From Balneolaceae bacterium (GTDB taxonomy: Bacteria > Bacteroidota > Rhodothermia > Balneolales > Balneolaceae): a DNA stretch of 11,485 nt. The notes below the pieces were generated by a model. The model made no database searches and was not told where the DNA came from. It worked only from the letters and a program-made list of their open reading frames with translations. A program made the translations under genes and the position numbers. The DNA is taken from positions 1 through 11,485 of the forward strand of contig PWFZ01000457.1 of the NCBI GenBank assembly GCA_003555185.1, in the 5' to 3' direction. Shown here piece by piece: positions 1 through 8,105 of this stretch. Numbering within the stretch: the first letter of the stretch is position 1; the number at the start of each line of letters is the position of its first letter.

Positions 1-55
1 CAGCCATATCACAGTTGTTGTGGCAAAGCAACAAGAAGAAACTGTAACAGAATAA
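1..55 (+). CDS. rplV: 50S ribosomal protein L22, C-terminal end (partial)
   Basis: Only the last 17 codons and the TAA stop (53-55) are inside the window; the rest lies upstream. The readable residues, from position 2, are SHITVVVAKQQEETVTE. The SHITVVV stretch is the typical C-terminal beta-strand of L22, the protein whose extended loop lines the peptide exit tunnel of the 50S subunit. The following short tail is acidic and less conserved. Its position directly before rpsC is the standard S10-operon order rplV-rpsC-rplP, which supports the call despite the short fragment. Confidence 0.88.
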   Translation, partial: SHITVVVAKQQEETVTE

Positions 56-70
56 TTAACGAGTAGAACT

Positions 71-811
71 TTGGGACAAAAAAGTAATCCAACTGGACTA
101 AGACTCGGAATCATCAAAGGATGGGATTCCAACTGGTATTCTGAGGAGAACGAACCGGCAATGTTGCTGGAAGACACGAAATTACGTGAATATCTTTCAG
201 CACGTTTGAGAAACGGTGGCCTTTCAAATGTAGTAATTGAAAGAACACCAAAACGAATTCTTCTCACTCTAAATACATCACGTCCGGGCGTTATTATTGG
301 CAAAGGCGGTGAGCAGATTGAACTGTTGCGTGAGGAGCTGAAAAAAATTACTAACAAAGAAGTACAAATTAATGTTAGTGAGATTAAACGTCCAGAATTG
401 GATTCAAGCCTTGTTGCACAAAATATTTCTCAGCAATTGCAGGCTCGTGTTTCTTTTAGAAGAGCCATGAAAACTGCAATATCATCCGCAATGCGTATGG
501 GTGCTAAGGGAATTAAAATTAAATGTGCCGGAAGATTAGGCGGTGCTGAAATGGCTCGTACAGAACAGTATAAAGAAGGACGTGTTCCTCTTCATACACT
601 TCGGGCAGAGATTGATTATGCCAATGTAACTTCCAATACCATTTATGGATCTATTGGAGTATCAGTTTGGATCTTTAAAGGTGAAGTTATTGGTGATGTT
701 GATTTAACACCGGGATCAAAAACCCAACAAGACAGTGAGCCGGAACGAAAAAGAGGTGGAAGACAAAGAAAATCTTCTAACCGTTCTTCCAAAAGACGAA
801 GTAGAAATTAA
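71..811 (+). CDS. rpsC: 30S ribosomal protein S3 (TTG start)
   Basis: S3 sits at the mRNA entry of the 30S subunit and contributes to the ribosomal helicase. The protein is 246 aa, slightly longer than the 233 aa of E. coli. It opens with the family signature [13 protein letters not shown], which fixes the start at a TTG codon; the next in-frame ATG (residue 31) would delete this signature. A KH domain carries the GVIIGKGG loop (73-80). The basic FRRAMK patch (129-134) matches the E. coli helicase residues R131, R132 and K135. The C-terminal S3 fold includes [10 protein letters not shown] (154-163). The last 30 or so residues form a very basic Arg/Lys/Ser tail, probably disordered and rRNA-contacting. 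The gene follows rplV by 15 bases, and no Shine-Dalgarno motif is visible. Confidence 0.97.
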   Translation: MGQKSNPTGLRLGIIKGWDSNWYSEENEPAMLLEDTKLREYLSARLRNGGLSNVVIERTPKRILLTLNTSRPGVIIGKGGEQIELLREELKKITNKEVQINVSEIKRPELDSSLVAQNISQQLQARVSFRRAMKTAISSAMRMGAKGIKIKCAGRLGGAEMARTEQYKEGRVPLHTLRAEIDYANVTSNTIYGSIGVSVWIFKGEVIGDVDLTPGSKTQQDSEPERKRGGRQRKSSNRSSKRRSRN

Positions 812-829
812 CCGATTAGTAATTGAATC

Positions 830-1246
830 ATGTTAGAACCTAAAAGAATACCAAGACGTCGTGTCCACAGGGACAAACTGAAAGGAAACTCCCAAAGAGG
901 TCATACTCTTGCGTTTGGAAGTTTTGGTTTAAAAGCATTGGAACCAAAGTTTATTACATCCCGACAAATTGAAGCTTGTAGGGTAACTATTGCAAGAACG
1001 TTACAACGGGATGGTAAAACGTTTATACGGATATTTCCGGATCGGCCGATTACCAGTAAACCTGCTGAAACAAGAATGGGAAAGGGTAAAGGTGCTCTCG
1101 ATCATTTTATAGCTGTGGTAAAACCCGGCAGAATATTATTCGAAATTGCAGGAGTTAGTGAAGAAAAAGCGCAAGAAGCATTAAGGCGTGCATCTCATAA
1201 GCTTCCAATTAAAACTAAATTTGTGAAACGCCGCGACATTGGGTGA
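830..1246 (+). CDS. rplP: 50S ribosomal protein L16
   Basis: L16 binds 23S rRNA near the A site and helps position aminoacyl-tRNA. The 138-aa protein has the usual family length. It starts MLEPKR and has conserved blocks [16 protein letters not shown] (23-38), [10 protein letters not shown] (42-51), RIFPDRPIT (67-75), RMGKGKG (82-88) and KLPIKTKFV (124-132). Arg82 corresponds to the arginine (R81 in E. coli) that is hydroxylated by YcfD in some bacteria; whether that happens here cannot be seen. The gene lies 18 bases after rpsC and 24 before rpmC, in normal S10-operon order. The spacer has no Shine-Dalgarno motif. Confidence 0.98.
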   Translation: MLEPKRIPRRRVHRDKLKGNSQRGHTLAFGSFGLKALEPKFITSRQIEACRVTIARTLQRDGKTFIRIFPDRPITSKPAETRMGKGKGALDHFIAVVKPGRILFEIAGVSEEKAQEALRRASHKLPIKTKFVKRRDIG

Positions 1247-1270
1247 GCATAAAATAAATAGGCAATAACT

Positions 1271-1468
1271 ATGAAAGCACACGAATTACGTGACCTATCA
1301 CTTACTGAATTGGAAGCAAGATTGGCAGACGAAAAAGAAGCCTTAGTTGAATTTAAATTTAACAAGGCTATTGCGGGACAAATTGAAAACCCGGCTCGTA
1401 TTAAAAATACGCGTCGAGAAATCACCCGATTAATTACGATTATTAATGAAAAAGTGAGTGCTGAATAA
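1271..1468 (+). CDS. rpmC: 50S ribosomal protein L29
   Basis: L29 is a small helical-hairpin protein near the exit of the peptide tunnel, next to L23, where trigger factor and SRP dock. The 65-aa product has the usual size. The N-terminal helix contains [14 protein letters not shown] (5-18). The second helix contains the family pattern [15 protein letters not shown] (40-54). Its place between rplP and rpsQ is the conserved one. Translation starts at ATG after an A/T-rich spacer with no ribosome binding motif. Confidence 0.97.
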   Translation: MKAHELRDLSLTELEARLADEKEALVEFKFNKAIAGQIENPARIKNTRREITRLITIINEKVSAE

Positions 1469-1472
1469 AACT

Positions 1473-1736
1473 ATGGCACAATTAGAAAGAGCTCAAAGAA
1501 GAACTAGAACTGGCCGTGTTGTAAGCGATAAAATGGATAAGACTATCACTGTTGCAGTTGATCGTCAGATTAAACATCCCATTTATGGCAAATTCATAAC
1601 TAAAACAACTAAGTATTTTGCACATGACGAAACAAATGATGCAAATGAAGGAGATACCGTTTTAATTATGTCAACACGTCCTCTATCGAAACGCAAATCT
1701 TGGCGACTCGTCGAGATTGTTGAAAGAGCAAAATAA
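1473..1736 (+). CDS. rpsQ: 30S ribosomal protein S17
   Basis: S17 is an OB-fold primary binder of 16S rRNA that acts early in 30S assembly. From the ATG at 1473 the protein is 87 aa, the expected size. It contains [18 protein letters not shown] (14-31), KHPIYGK (34-40), the loop [11 protein letters not shown] (51-61) and [15 protein letters not shown] (68-82). The frame is open to a GTG at 1458, but that would overlap the end of rpmC by 11 bases and add five residues (MLNKT) that are not typical of S17, so the ATG is chosen. The ATG lies four bases after the rpmC stop, suggesting translational coupling. Confidence 0.96.
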   Translation: MAQLERAQRRTRTGRVVSDKMDKTITVAVDRQIKHPIYGKFITKTTKYFAHDETNDANEGDTVLIMSTRPLSKRKSWRLVEIVERAK

Positions 1737-1759
1737 AGATCAATTTGTAGGTAAAACTA

Positions 1760-2128
1760 ATGATTCAAACACAATCAACACTGAATGTAGCTGATAACAG
1801 TGGCGCAAGAAAAGTGATGTGTATCAAAGTTCTTGGTGATTCCAAGAGAAGATATGCTCGTATTGGTGATCTTATATCTTGCTCTGTTAAAACTGCAATT
1901 CCCGGTGGGAATGTTAAAAAAGGTGAAGTAGTAAAGGCAGTTATTGTTAGAACCAAAAAAGAAATTCGTCGCAAGGATGGTAGTTACATTCGATTTGATG
2001 AGAATGCGGCGGTAATTATTAACAAGGAAAATGAACCAGTAGGAACGCGTATATTTGGTCCCATAGCACGGGAACTTCGTGAAAGAAATTTCATGCGTAT
2101 CGTTTCACTGGCTCCTGAAGTACTTTAA
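1760..2128 (+). CDS. rplN: 50S ribosomal protein L14
   Basis: L14 is a five-stranded beta-barrel protein of the 50S subunit that forms intersubunit bridge B8 with 16S rRNA and is the docking site of the silencing factor RsfS. The 122-aa length equals the usual family length. Signatures are [16 protein letters not shown] (11-26), the basic segment [18 protein letters not shown] (63-80), ENAAVIIN (81-88) and [14 protein letters not shown] (95-108). It is the usual first gene of the spc block and follows rpsQ by 23 bases, so here the S10 and spc blocks probably form one transcript. The spacer has only a weak TAGG some 8 bases before ATG. Confidence 0.98.
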   Translation: MIQTQSTLNVADNSGARKVMCIKVLGDSKRRYARIGDLISCSVKTAIPGGNVKKGEVVKAVIVRTKKEIRRKDGSYIRFDENAAVIINKENEPVGTRIFGPIARELRERNFMRIVSLAPEVL

Positions 2129-2139
2129 ATAACAGCGTT

Positions 2140-2493
2140 ATGCCACGTAAGTATAACAAACAAAGAAAATTACACGTAAAAAAAGGCGATGAAGTTTTAT
2201 TAATCGCCGGTAACGATAAAGGAAAACGGGGACGTGTTCTCACCGTTTATACTTCAAAAGACAAAGCTCTTGTTGAAGGAATAAACATGAAAACACACCA
2301 CGATAAACCAACACAAGAAAATCCGCAGGGTGGACGTCTTAAGAGAGAAGCTCCTGTGCATGTTTCAAATGTTATGGTTATTGATCCTACAACAGACGAA
2401 CCAACAAAAATTGGCCGAAAACGTGTTGAAGAAGAAGGTGGCGGCCGATGGGTACGTTACGGAAAGGTCAGTGGCGAAATTTTAGACAAGTAA
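2140..2493 (+). CDS. rplX: 50S ribosomal protein L24
   Basis: L24 is an assembly initiator of the 50S subunit that binds the 5' domain of 23S rRNA and sits at the tunnel exit. The protein is 117 aa, a little longer than the E. coli protein of about 104 aa. A KOW motif spans about residues 14-41, with KKGDEVLLIAGNDKGKRGRV and the conserved glycines. The block GINMKTHHDKPTQENPQGG (47-65) and the following REAPVHVSNVMVIDP (69-83) are typical L24 features. The C-terminal VEEEGGGRWVRYGKVSGE segment is usual in longer L24 proteins. The start lies 11 bases after rplN. Confidence 0.97.
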   Translation: MPRKYNKQRKLHVKKGDEVLLIAGNDKGKRGRVLTVYTSKDKALVEGINMKTHHDKPTQENPQGGRLKREAPVHVSNVMVIDPTTDEPTKIGRKRVEEEGGGRWVRYGKVSGEILDK

Positions 2494-2505
2494 TTGTAAA
2501 ATAGA

Positions 2506-3051
2506 ATGGCAGAAGCAAGACTTTATACCTTATACAAGGAAGAAATCGTTGAAAAGCTCACAAAAGAGTTTAAATACGAAAACGTAATGGGCGTGCCCAA
2601 ATTGAAGAAAATCGTAATCAATGTTGGTTACGGTGATGCAATTAATGATGCAAAGACTCTTGATGTCATTACTGAAAATATTGGGATTATTTCAGGCCAA
2701 AAGCCTGTGAAAACCAAAGCTAAAAAATCAGTTTCTAACTTCAAGCTTAGAGATGGGCAGGAGATTGGCTGTAAAGTTACCCTGCGTGGAAAAATCATGT
2801 TTGAGTTTCTTGACAGACTCGTAAATCTTGCGTTACCAAGAACTCGTGATTTTCAGGGAGTTCCTAATAAGAGTTTTGATGGCCATGGAAATTATACTAT
2901 GGGAATTAAAGAGCATACAATATTTCCTGAAATTGATATTGATAAGGCCAAAAAGATTCATGGCATGGATATAAGTTTTGTAACATCCGCCACGACTGAC
3001 GAAGAGGCTTATACTCTTCTCAAGCACTTTGGAATGCCCTTTAAGAAATGA
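2506..3051 (+). CDS. rplE: 50S ribosomal protein L5
   Basis: L5 binds 5S rRNA in the central protuberance and contacts the P-site tRNA and S13. The 181-aa length is canonical. Signatures are [16 protein letters not shown] (26-41), [20 protein letters not shown] (65-84), [10 protein letters not shown] (110-119) and [15 protein letters not shown] (129-143). The gene follows rplX by 12 bases and precedes rpsN, the conserved spc order. In E. coli the S8 repressor site lies at the rplE start. I could not recognise an equivalent structure here by eye. Confidence 0.98.
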   Translation: MAEARLYTLYKEEIVEKLTKEFKYENVMGVPKLKKIVINVGYGDAINDAKTLDVITENIGIISGQKPVKTKAKKSVSNFKLRDGQEIGCKVTLRGKIMFEFLDRLVNLALPRTRDFQGVPNKSFDGHGNYTMGIKEHTIFPEIDIDKAKKIHGMDISFVTSATTDEEAYTLLKHFGMPFKK

Positions 3052-3078
3052 ATTTAAACGCAAAAGCACAGTAAACCA

Positions 3079-3348
3079 ATGGCTAAGAAATCCTGGATAG
3101 CACGTAACGAAAAGAGAAAAAGAACTGTAGACAAATATGCTGAAAAGCGTCGTGAGTTGAAAGAAGCCGGTGATTACGAAGGGCTTCAAAAACTACCCAG
3201 AGATGCTAGCCCAACCAGGGTTAGAAATCGGTGCAATCTTACCGGTAGATCTCGCGGATATATAAGTAAATATGGCATTTCAAGGATTAAATTCCGTGAA
3301 TTAGCTTTAAATGGAAAAATACCAGGCATTAGAAAAGCTAGTTGGTAA
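3079..3348 (+). CDS. rpsN: 30S ribosomal protein S14, zinc-independent (C-minus) form
   Basis: S14 is a late-assembling protein of the 30S head, near S3 and S10. The product is 89 aa. It has the C-minus layout: a long basic N-terminal helix region followed by [14 protein letters not shown] (39-52), GRSRGY (56-61), [13 protein letters not shown] (64-76) and the terminal [10 protein letters not shown]. Only one cysteine (Cys52) remains, so the CXXC...CXXC zinc ribbon of the short 61-aa form is absent. It is shorter than the 101-aa E. coli C-minus protein, as in many bacteria. It stands in the normal place between rplE and rpsH. Confidence 0.97.
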   Translation: MAKKSWIARNEKRKRTVDKYAEKRRELKEAGDYEGLQKLPRDASPTRVRNRCNLTGRSRGYISKYGISRIKFRELALNGKIPGIRKASW

Positions 3349-3349
3349 A

Positions 3350-3355
3350 AGAGGA
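3350..3355 (+). promoter_or_regulatory. Shine-Dalgarno motif of rpsH
   Basis: AGAGGA lies just after the rpsN stop and ends eight bases before the rpsH ATG, a good position for pairing with the 3' end of 16S rRNA. It stands out because nearly all other genes in the cluster lack such a motif. Confidence 0.6.
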
Positions 3356-3363
3356 AATATATT

Positions 3364-3759
3364 ATGCAAACTGATCCAGTATCTGATTATTTAAGTCGTC
3401 TAAGAAACGCACAACGTGCAGGACATCGCCGTGTCGATGTACCCGCTTCAAAGTTGAAGCGTGCCATGACAAAAATCCTTGTTGACAAGGGTTATGTTAA
3501 CAGATTCATTGATATTACTGATAACAAACAGGGCGTGTTACGGTTGTTTCTCAAGTATGATGCTTATGGACAACCTGTAATTAAAAAAATTAACAGAGTT
3601 TCTAAACCTGGACTTCGTAAGTACAGTGTTTCAGAGAATATCCCTAGCTCCTACAATGGACTTGGTATTGTAATTGTATCAACTTCGCAAGGAGTTATGA
3701 CTGATAAGGAAGCACGAAAATTAAATGTTGGTGGAGAAATACTCTGCACTGTCTACTAA
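3364..3759 (+). CDS. rpsH: 30S ribosomal protein S8
   Basis: S8 is a primary 16S rRNA-binding protein of the central domain; in E. coli it also represses translation of the spc operon. The 131-aa length is canonical. Motifs are DPVSDYLSRLRNAQ (4-17), VPASKLKRAM (26-35), INRVSKPGLRKY (76-87) and the C-terminal rRNA-binding signature GLGIVIVSTSQGVMTDKEA (99-117) followed by GGEILC (123-128). The gene is one of only two here with a clear Shine-Dalgarno motif (AGAGGA at 3350-3355). Feedback regulation by S8 is plausible from the family, but no target site is visible. Confidence 0.98.
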   Translation: MQTDPVSDYLSRLRNAQRAGHRRVDVPASKLKRAMTKILVDKGYVNRFIDITDNKQGVLRLFLKYDAYGQPVIKKINRVSKPGLRKYSVSENIPSSYNGLGIVIVSTSQGVMTDKEARKLNVGGEILCTVY

Positions 3760-3777
3760 AATAAGAATTTCAAAGTT

Positions 3778-4332
3778 ATGTCTAGAATAGGTAAACAACC
3801 TGTACCATTAGCCAAGAATGTAGAATTTAGTATTGGCGCTGATAATATAGTCACTGTTAAAGGTGAAAAGGGTACAGGAACATTGAGGATACATCCGGAT
3901 ATTAAAATTGAGAAAACCGATACAGAGATTTTGGTTAAACGCCAGACTGACTCGAAAGAGCATAAATCACTGCATGGTTTGTATCGTTCTTTAATCAATA
4001 ACATGATGCTTGGTGTAACTGAAGGATATACCAAGAAACTTGAAATTATTGGTGTAGGTTTTAGAGCTTCATTTTCAGGTGGCGTTCTTGAATTAAACCT
4101 TGGTTATTCACATCCCATCTATTTTGTGCCACCAGAAGGTGTTGAAATAGAAGTGGATACAAAAACTAAGAAAACTCCGATGCTATTGATTTCCGGAGTG
4201 AATAAAGAACTTGTGGGTCAGGTAGCTGCAAAAATACGTTCTCTTAGAAAACCAGAACCTTACAAAGGGAAAGGAATTAGATATACTGATGAGTATGTGA
4301 GACGTAAAGCAGGTAAATCAGCAGCTAAATAA
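3778..4332 (+). CDS. rplF: 50S ribosomal protein L6
   Basis: L6 has two tandem L6 folds and lies near the sarcin-ricin loop at the base of the L7/L12 stalk, where it supports the factor-binding region. The 184-aa protein starts MSRIGKQPV, the typical N-terminus. The first fold covers about residues 1-82 and ends with HGLYRSLINNMMLGVTEGY (66-84). The second covers about 83-160 with KKLEIIGVGFRA (86-97). The C-terminal signature SLRKPEPYKGKGIRY (155-169) is intact. The gene follows rpsH by 18 bases without a Shine-Dalgarno motif. Confidence 0.98.
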   Translation: MSRIGKQPVPLAKNVEFSIGADNIVTVKGEKGTGTLRIHPDIKIEKTDTEILVKRQTDSKEHKSLHGLYRSLINNMMLGVTEGYTKKLEIIGVGFRASFSGGVLELNLGYSHPIYFVPPEGVEIEVDTKTKKTPMLLISGVNKELVGQVAAKIRSLRKPEPYKGKGIRYTDEYVRRKAGKSAAK

Positions 4333-4349
4333 TTTAAGATTATAGATCA

Positions 4350-4718
4350 ATGAAAAAGAATAAAGTAAAAAAACAACGTCGCGATAAGATCAGAAGAAGG
4401 GTTCGTGCTACTATTCGCGGAACCGCAGAAAGACCACGACTCAGTATCTTTAAAAGCAGCAAACATGTATATCTTCAATTGATCAATGATCGTGATAACA
4501 TGACTATTACAGCTGTTTCAACAAAAACTGCAGATTTACAGAAAGATCTTAAAGACAAAACTTCTGTTGAATCAGCGAAATTAATTGGTGAAGCACTTGC
4601 CAAAGTTGCTGTAGATCAGGGCATCAAAAAAGTGGTTTACGACCGTAGTGGTTATAAATTTCATGGAATTGTCAAGGCAGCAGCTGATGGCGCTCGTGAA
4701 GGTGGATTAGACTTTTAA
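4350..4718 (+). CDS. rplR: 50S ribosomal protein L18
   Basis: L18 binds 5S rRNA together with L5 and L25-type proteins in the central protuberance. The 122-aa product has a strongly basic N-terminal tail (residues 1-30, rich in Lys and Arg), then RPRLSIFKSSKHVYLQLIND (28-47), a central helical region, and the conserved C-terminus VVYDRSGYKFHGIVKAAADG (95-114) ending in GGLDF. It is located between rplF and rpsE as in other spc operons. The 17-base spacer before it has no ribosome binding motif. Confidence 0.98.
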   Translation: MKKNKVKKQRRDKIRRRVRATIRGTAERPRLSIFKSSKHVYLQLINDRDNMTITAVSTKTADLQKDLKDKTSVESAKLIGEALAKVAVDQGIKKVVYDRSGYKFHGIVKAAADGAREGGLDF

Positions 4719-4730
4719 ATATATTTTATT

Positions 4731-5255
4731 ATGCCAAAAATTAGAAGAAAACATAATGTACCAGCAGGAAACCTTAACCTTGAAGAAAAACTGGTTCACA
4801 TTAACCGGGTTTCGAAAGTAGTTAAAGGTGGACGCCGATTTAGCTTTAATGCAATTGTAGTTGTTGGAAACGGTGAAGGAGTTGTAGGCCATGGCCTTGG
4901 TAAAGCGAATGAAGTAGCTGATGCCATTCAAAAAGGCTTTGACAATGCAAAGAAAAACCTGATCAAAGTTTCAATGACCAAAACAGGAACAATTCACCAT
5001 CCTATTGTTGGAAAAAATGGTGCCGGGAAAGTGATTTTACGACCTGCATCTGATGGTACCGGTGTAATTGCCGGTGGTGCCGTTAAGTCATTGTTGGATG
5101 TTGCTGGAGTAAAAAATATTCTTTCAAAATCCCTTGGATCATCTAATCCGCATAATATGGTAAAGGCAGCTTTTGAAGCCTTACGTCAGGCAACTGATCC
5201 TGTTGAAGTAGCACAGCGACGCGGAGTTAGCGTAAGCAAAGTATTTAATGGGTAA
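4731..5255 (+). CDS. rpsE: 30S ribosomal protein S5
   Basis: S5 lies on the solvent side of the 30S subunit beside S4 and S8 and helps set decoding fidelity and mRNA unwinding. The 174-aa protein has an N-terminal double-stranded-RNA-binding-like domain (about 17-80), with the spectinomycin-site loop [14 protein letters not shown] (26-39) looking wild type and [17 protein letters not shown] (46-62). The C-terminal domain contains [19 protein letters not shown] (101-119) and [12 protein letters not shown] (135-146). The next gene is rplO after 22 bases; the rpmD gene normally found in between is missing. The start is preceded by the A/T-only spacer TAAATATATTTTATT. Confidence 0.98.
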   Translation: MPKIRRKHNVPAGNLNLEEKLVHINRVSKVVKGGRRFSFNAIVVVGNGEGVVGHGLGKANEVADAIQKGFDNAKKNLIKVSMTKTGTIHHPIVGKNGAGKVILRPASDGTGVIAGGAVKSLLDVAGVKNILSKSLGSSNPHNMVKAAFEALRQATDPVEVAQRRGVSVSKVFNG

Positions 5256-5277
5256 TTAATTTTTTAAAAAACTTGTC

Positions 5278-5727
5278 ATGAAATTACACAATTTAGAAGC
5301 ACCAGCTTCACATAAAAACAGACACCGAGTGGGTCGTGGACAAGGCTCCGGTCGTGGTGAACAGTCAGGTCGTGGTCACAACGGACAGAAATCCAGAAGT
5401 GGTAGTAAGTTAAAGCCATGGTTTGAAGGTGGTCAAATGCCTCTGCAGCGACGTGTACCAAAATTTGGATTTAAAAATCCTTTTAGGACACAATATCAGG
5501 CATTAAACCTTGATAAAGTCTCAAACTTTATTGAAGCAGGAAGACTTACTGAAACAATTACCGTAGCTGATTTAATTACCTGCGGTTTGTTAGACGATAA
5601 GCAAAAAGTAAAACTCTTGGGAAGTGGCGAAATTGATAAAAAAGTATCAATTGAAGTACACGCTAACAGTGGCTCAGCTAAAGAAAAAATTGAAGCAGCT
5701 GGCGGCTCTGTATCTATCGTAAAATAA
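5278..5727 (+). CDS. rplO: 50S ribosomal protein L15
   Basis: L15 is an intermediate/late 50S assembly protein with a long extension reaching into 23S rRNA. The 149-aa protein opens MKLHNLEAP and has the glycine/arginine-rich extension at 19-42 (GRGQGSGRGEQSGRGHNGQK and on). It continues with FEGGQMPLQRRVPKFGF (49-65) and a globular C-terminal domain (about 75-149) ending GGSVSIVK. It is the last ribosomal gene before secY, the normal end of the spc block. No Shine-Dalgarno motif is seen in the A/T-rich 22-base spacer. Confidence 0.98.
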   Translation: MKLHNLEAPASHKNRHRVGRGQGSGRGEQSGRGHNGQKSRSGSKLKPWFEGGQMPLQRRVPKFGFKNPFRTQYQALNLDKVSNFIEAGRLTETITVADLITCGLLDDKQKVKLLGSGEIDKKVSIEVHANSGSAKEKIEAAGGSVSIVK

Positions 5728-5759
5728 TCCTCAATTTCGATCCCAGTATTTAATACCAG

Positions 5760-7067
5760 ATGAGCTTAATAGAAAACTTTCGAAACATCTTTAAAATCGA
5801 GGATCTCAGAAACCGCATACTTTATGTAGTGGGAGTATTGATGGTCTACCGAATAGGTACATATGTAACAATGCCAGGAGTCGACGCAAGTATGTTGACG
5901 GCTCAGGCAGGTGATGCTTCCAGTTTAATGGGGCTCTTTGACCTCTTTGTTGGAGGCGCATTTTCCCGGGCAGGAGTATTTGCATTGGGAATCATGCCAT
6001 ATATTACTGCAGCAATTATCATTCAGTTGATGGGTGCCGCTGTTCCATATTTCCAAAAGCTTCAGCGAGAAGGTGAAGAAGGTAGACGGAAAATTAATCG
6101 TTTAACTCGTTATGGTACTGTTGGTATTACTGCAGTCCAGGCAATAGGTTTTGCCATTAACTTAATGGCGACGTCTCCAAACGCGATTGTGGTTGGAAAT
6201 TTTGCCTTTATTCTTACCTGTATTATTGTTCTTACAGCCGGTACTACATTCGTGATGTGGCTCGGTGAAAGAATTACAGACAGAGGGATTGGTAATGGTA
6301 TTTCAATACTGATTATGATCGGTATTATTGCAGCTCTACCTACTGCATTGATGAATGAAATTAATGTGACCAATAATGCGATTATTATAATCGTTGAACT
6401 CGCAGGTCTTATACTGGTAATAGCTTCTTGTGTACTGTTAACACAGGGTACAAGGAAGATTCCTGTACAATATGCAAAACGTGTTGTTGGACGAAAAGTT
6501 TATGGCGGTACTACCCAGTATTTACCTTTAAGAGTAAATGCTGCAGGTGTTATGCCGATTATTTTTGCACAGTCAATTATGTTTATTCCAAGTACAGTAG
6601 GTACATTCTTTCCGGAAAGTGAAAGAGTTCAATGGCTTACAGCATGGTCAGCTGATTTCACAGGAGTCACCTATTCAATCATATTCTTTATTATCTGTGT
6701 GTTTTTCACCTTCTTTTACACTGCTATTGCAGTAAATCCAAAAGAGATGGCAGACACCATGAAGCGACAAGGTGGTTTTATACCGGGTGTTAGACCAGGA
6801 AAACAAACTGTTGAGTTTATTGATAATATTTTGACAAAAATTACACTGCCTGGATCACTCTTCCTTTCATTTGTAGCGATTCTTCCTGCAATTATTGCAA
6901 GGATGGGAGTTACACCAGGGTTTGCTCTCTTTTATGGAGGAACCAGTTTGTTAATTATTGTAGGTGTTGCCTTGGATACATTGCAGCAAATAGAAAGTCA
7001 TCTAATGATGCGTCACTATGACGGATTTATGAAATCAGGCAAAATTAAAGGAAGAAGAAGAGCCTGA
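5760..7067 (+). CDS. secY: Protein translocase subunit SecY
   Basis: SecY is the channel subunit of the SecYEG translocon in the inner membrane; it exports unfolded proteins with SecA and inserts membrane proteins from the ribosome. The 435-aa protein has the usual length and about ten hydrophobic segments, roughly at 19-38, 70-92, 115-137, 144-166, 177-198, 205-228, 258-282, 303-325, 360-381 and 385-405. Family motifs include GIMPYITAAIIIQLM (77-91), REGEEGRRKINRLTRY (103-118), ITDRGIGNGISILI (172-185) and the cytoplasmic loop QGGFIPGVRPG (337-347), whose Arg345 matches the essential E. coli Arg357. The stop overlaps the map start by one base. There is no adk gene after it, unlike in many Gram-positives. 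Confidence 0.98.
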   Translation: MSLIENFRNIFKIEDLRNRILYVVGVLMVYRIGTYVTMPGVDASMLTAQAGDASSLMGLFDLFVGGAFSRAGVFALGIMPYITAAIIIQLMGAAVPYFQKLQREGEEGRRKINRLTRYGTVGITAVQAIGFAINLMATSPNAIVVGNFAFILTCIIVLTAGTTFVMWLGERITDRGIGNGISILIMIGIIAALPTALMNEINVTNNAIIIIVELAGLILVIASCVLLTQGTRKIPVQYAKRVVGRKVYGGTTQYLPLRVNAAGVMPIIFAQSIMFIPSTVGTFFPESERVQWLTAWSADFTGVTYSIIFFIICVFFTFFYTAIAVNPKEMADTMKRQGGFIPGVRPGKQTVEFIDNILTKITLPGSLFLSFVAILPAIIARMGVTPGFALFYGGTSLLIIVGVALDTLQQIESHLMMRHYDGFMKSGKIKGRRRA

Positions 7068-7876
7068 TGATTTTTCTTAAAAGTGAATCTGAAATCGATA
7101 AAATGCGTGAAGCAGCTCTGCTTGTTTCTCGAACACTCGGAGAAGTTTCGAAGGTTCTGGAACCAGGGATCGAAACAGGTAAACTTGATAGAATTGCAGA
7201 AGAATATATAGTTAAAAACAACGCAAGACCTGCTTTTAAAGGATATGGAAGTAAATCAAATCCTTTTCCAGGATCATTATGTATTTCTATTAATGAAGAA
7301 GTAGTTCACGGAATACCCGGAAACAGAGTTTTAAAAGAAGGGGATATCGTTTCTATTGATTGTGGTGTAGAGAAAGATGGTTTTTTTGGAGATCACGCTT
7401 ACACATTTATTGCAGGTGAGTGTGATGATAAAACAAAAAAGTTATTACAGGTAACGCTTGATTCGTTATACAAAGGTATAGATCAGGCAATACACGGTAA
7501 TAAAATTGGGGACATAGGTCATGCAGTACAAACCTATTGTGAAAAAGAAGGATTCGGTGTTGTAAGGGATCTTGTTGGACACGGTATTGGAAAAGATATG
7601 CATGAAGATCCATCTGTTCCTAATTATGGTAAACCAGGGAAAGGTGAAAGATTGCGTACCGGAATGGGATTAGCAATCGAGCCAATGATCACCGAAGGTG
7701 ATTGGAAAGTTAAAACACTGAGTGATGGCTGGACCATTATTACTGCTGACGGGACAAATGCAGCACACTTTGAACATGATATTATAGTTCGTGAAGGAAA
7801 AGCTGAAATTCTCAGTTCTTTTGATTATATTTCCGAGCTAACAAAAAATAAAAATTTAGTTACGCATTATGGCTAA
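7067..7876 (+). CDS. map: Methionine aminopeptidase, type I
   Basis: This enzyme removes the initiator methionine from nascent proteins with a small second residue, using a two-metal centre in the pita-bread fold. The 269-aa product has the type I length without the type II insert. All five metal ligands are visible: Asp98 (SIDCG), Asp109 (GDHA), His172 (LVGHGIG), Glu205 (AIEPM) and Glu236 (FEHDI). The catalytic histidines His81 (EVVHGIP) and His179 (MHEDP) are also present. It has no N-terminal zinc-finger extension. The ATG shares its A with the secY TGA stop, and its end overlaps infA by eight bases, so all three are probably translationally coupled. It lies between protein export and initiation genes, as in several bacterial phyla. 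Confidence 0.98.
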   Translation: MIFLKSESEIDKMREAALLVSRTLGEVSKVLEPGIETGKLDRIAEEYIVKNNARPAFKGYGSKSNPFPGSLCISINEEVVHGIPGNRVLKEGDIVSIDCGVEKDGFFGDHAYTFIAGECDDKTKKLLQVTLDSLYKGIDQAIHGNKIGDIGHAVQTYCEKEGFGVVRDLVGHGIGKDMHEDPSVPNYGKPGKGERLRTGMGLAIEPMITEGDWKVKTLSDGWTIITADGTNAAHFEHDIIVREGKAEILSSFDYISELTKNKNLVTHYG

Positions 7877-8087
7877 ACAAGAGCCAATTAAGCAAGACGG
7901 AAAAATTTTAGAAGCTTTACCAAATGCTCAATTTAAAGTTGAGCTTGATAATGGGCATGAAATACTTGCTCATGTATCCGGTAAAATGAGAATGTATTAT
8001 ATAAAAATTTTACCCGGAGACAGAGTACAGGTTGAAATGTCTCCATATGACCTTACAAAAGGTCGAATAACATACCGTTATAAATAA
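7869..8087 (+). CDS. infA: Translation initiation factor IF-1
   Basis: IF-1 is a single OB-fold protein that binds the 30S A site and supports IF-2 and IF-3 during initiation. The 72-aa length matches E. coli IF-1. Conserved segments are [20 protein letters not shown] (11-30), [18 protein letters not shown] (34-51) and the end [13 protein letters not shown] (60-72). The ATG is inside the final codons of map (7869-7876 overlap), without a Shine-Dalgarno motif, suggesting reinitiation or coupling. The pairing infA-rpmJ-rpsM is conserved widely. Confidence 0.98.
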   Translation: MAKQEPIKQDGKILEALPNAQFKVELDNGHEILAHVSGKMRMYYIKILPGDRVQVEMSPYDLTKGRITYRYK

Positions 8088-8105
8088 AATAAAATTTTAT
8101 TTGAG

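Noticed and set aside
1458..1472. GTG start for rpsQ five codons upstream
   Set aside because: It overlaps rpmC and adds residues not usual for S17; the ATG at 1473 gives the family-typical N-terminus.
2833..3189. Minus-strand frame of 118 codons across rplE and rpsN
   Set aside because: It lies wholly opposite two clearly conserved genes and shows no recognisable motif.
5728..5759. Possible promoter or regulatory element before secY
   Set aside because: The 32-base spacer shows no convincing promoter boxes or hairpin; secY is probably part of the long transcript.
6428..6622. Plus-strand 64-codon cysteine-rich frame inside secY
   Set aside because: It is an out-of-frame shadow of the secY coding sequence, whose own frame is fully conserved there.
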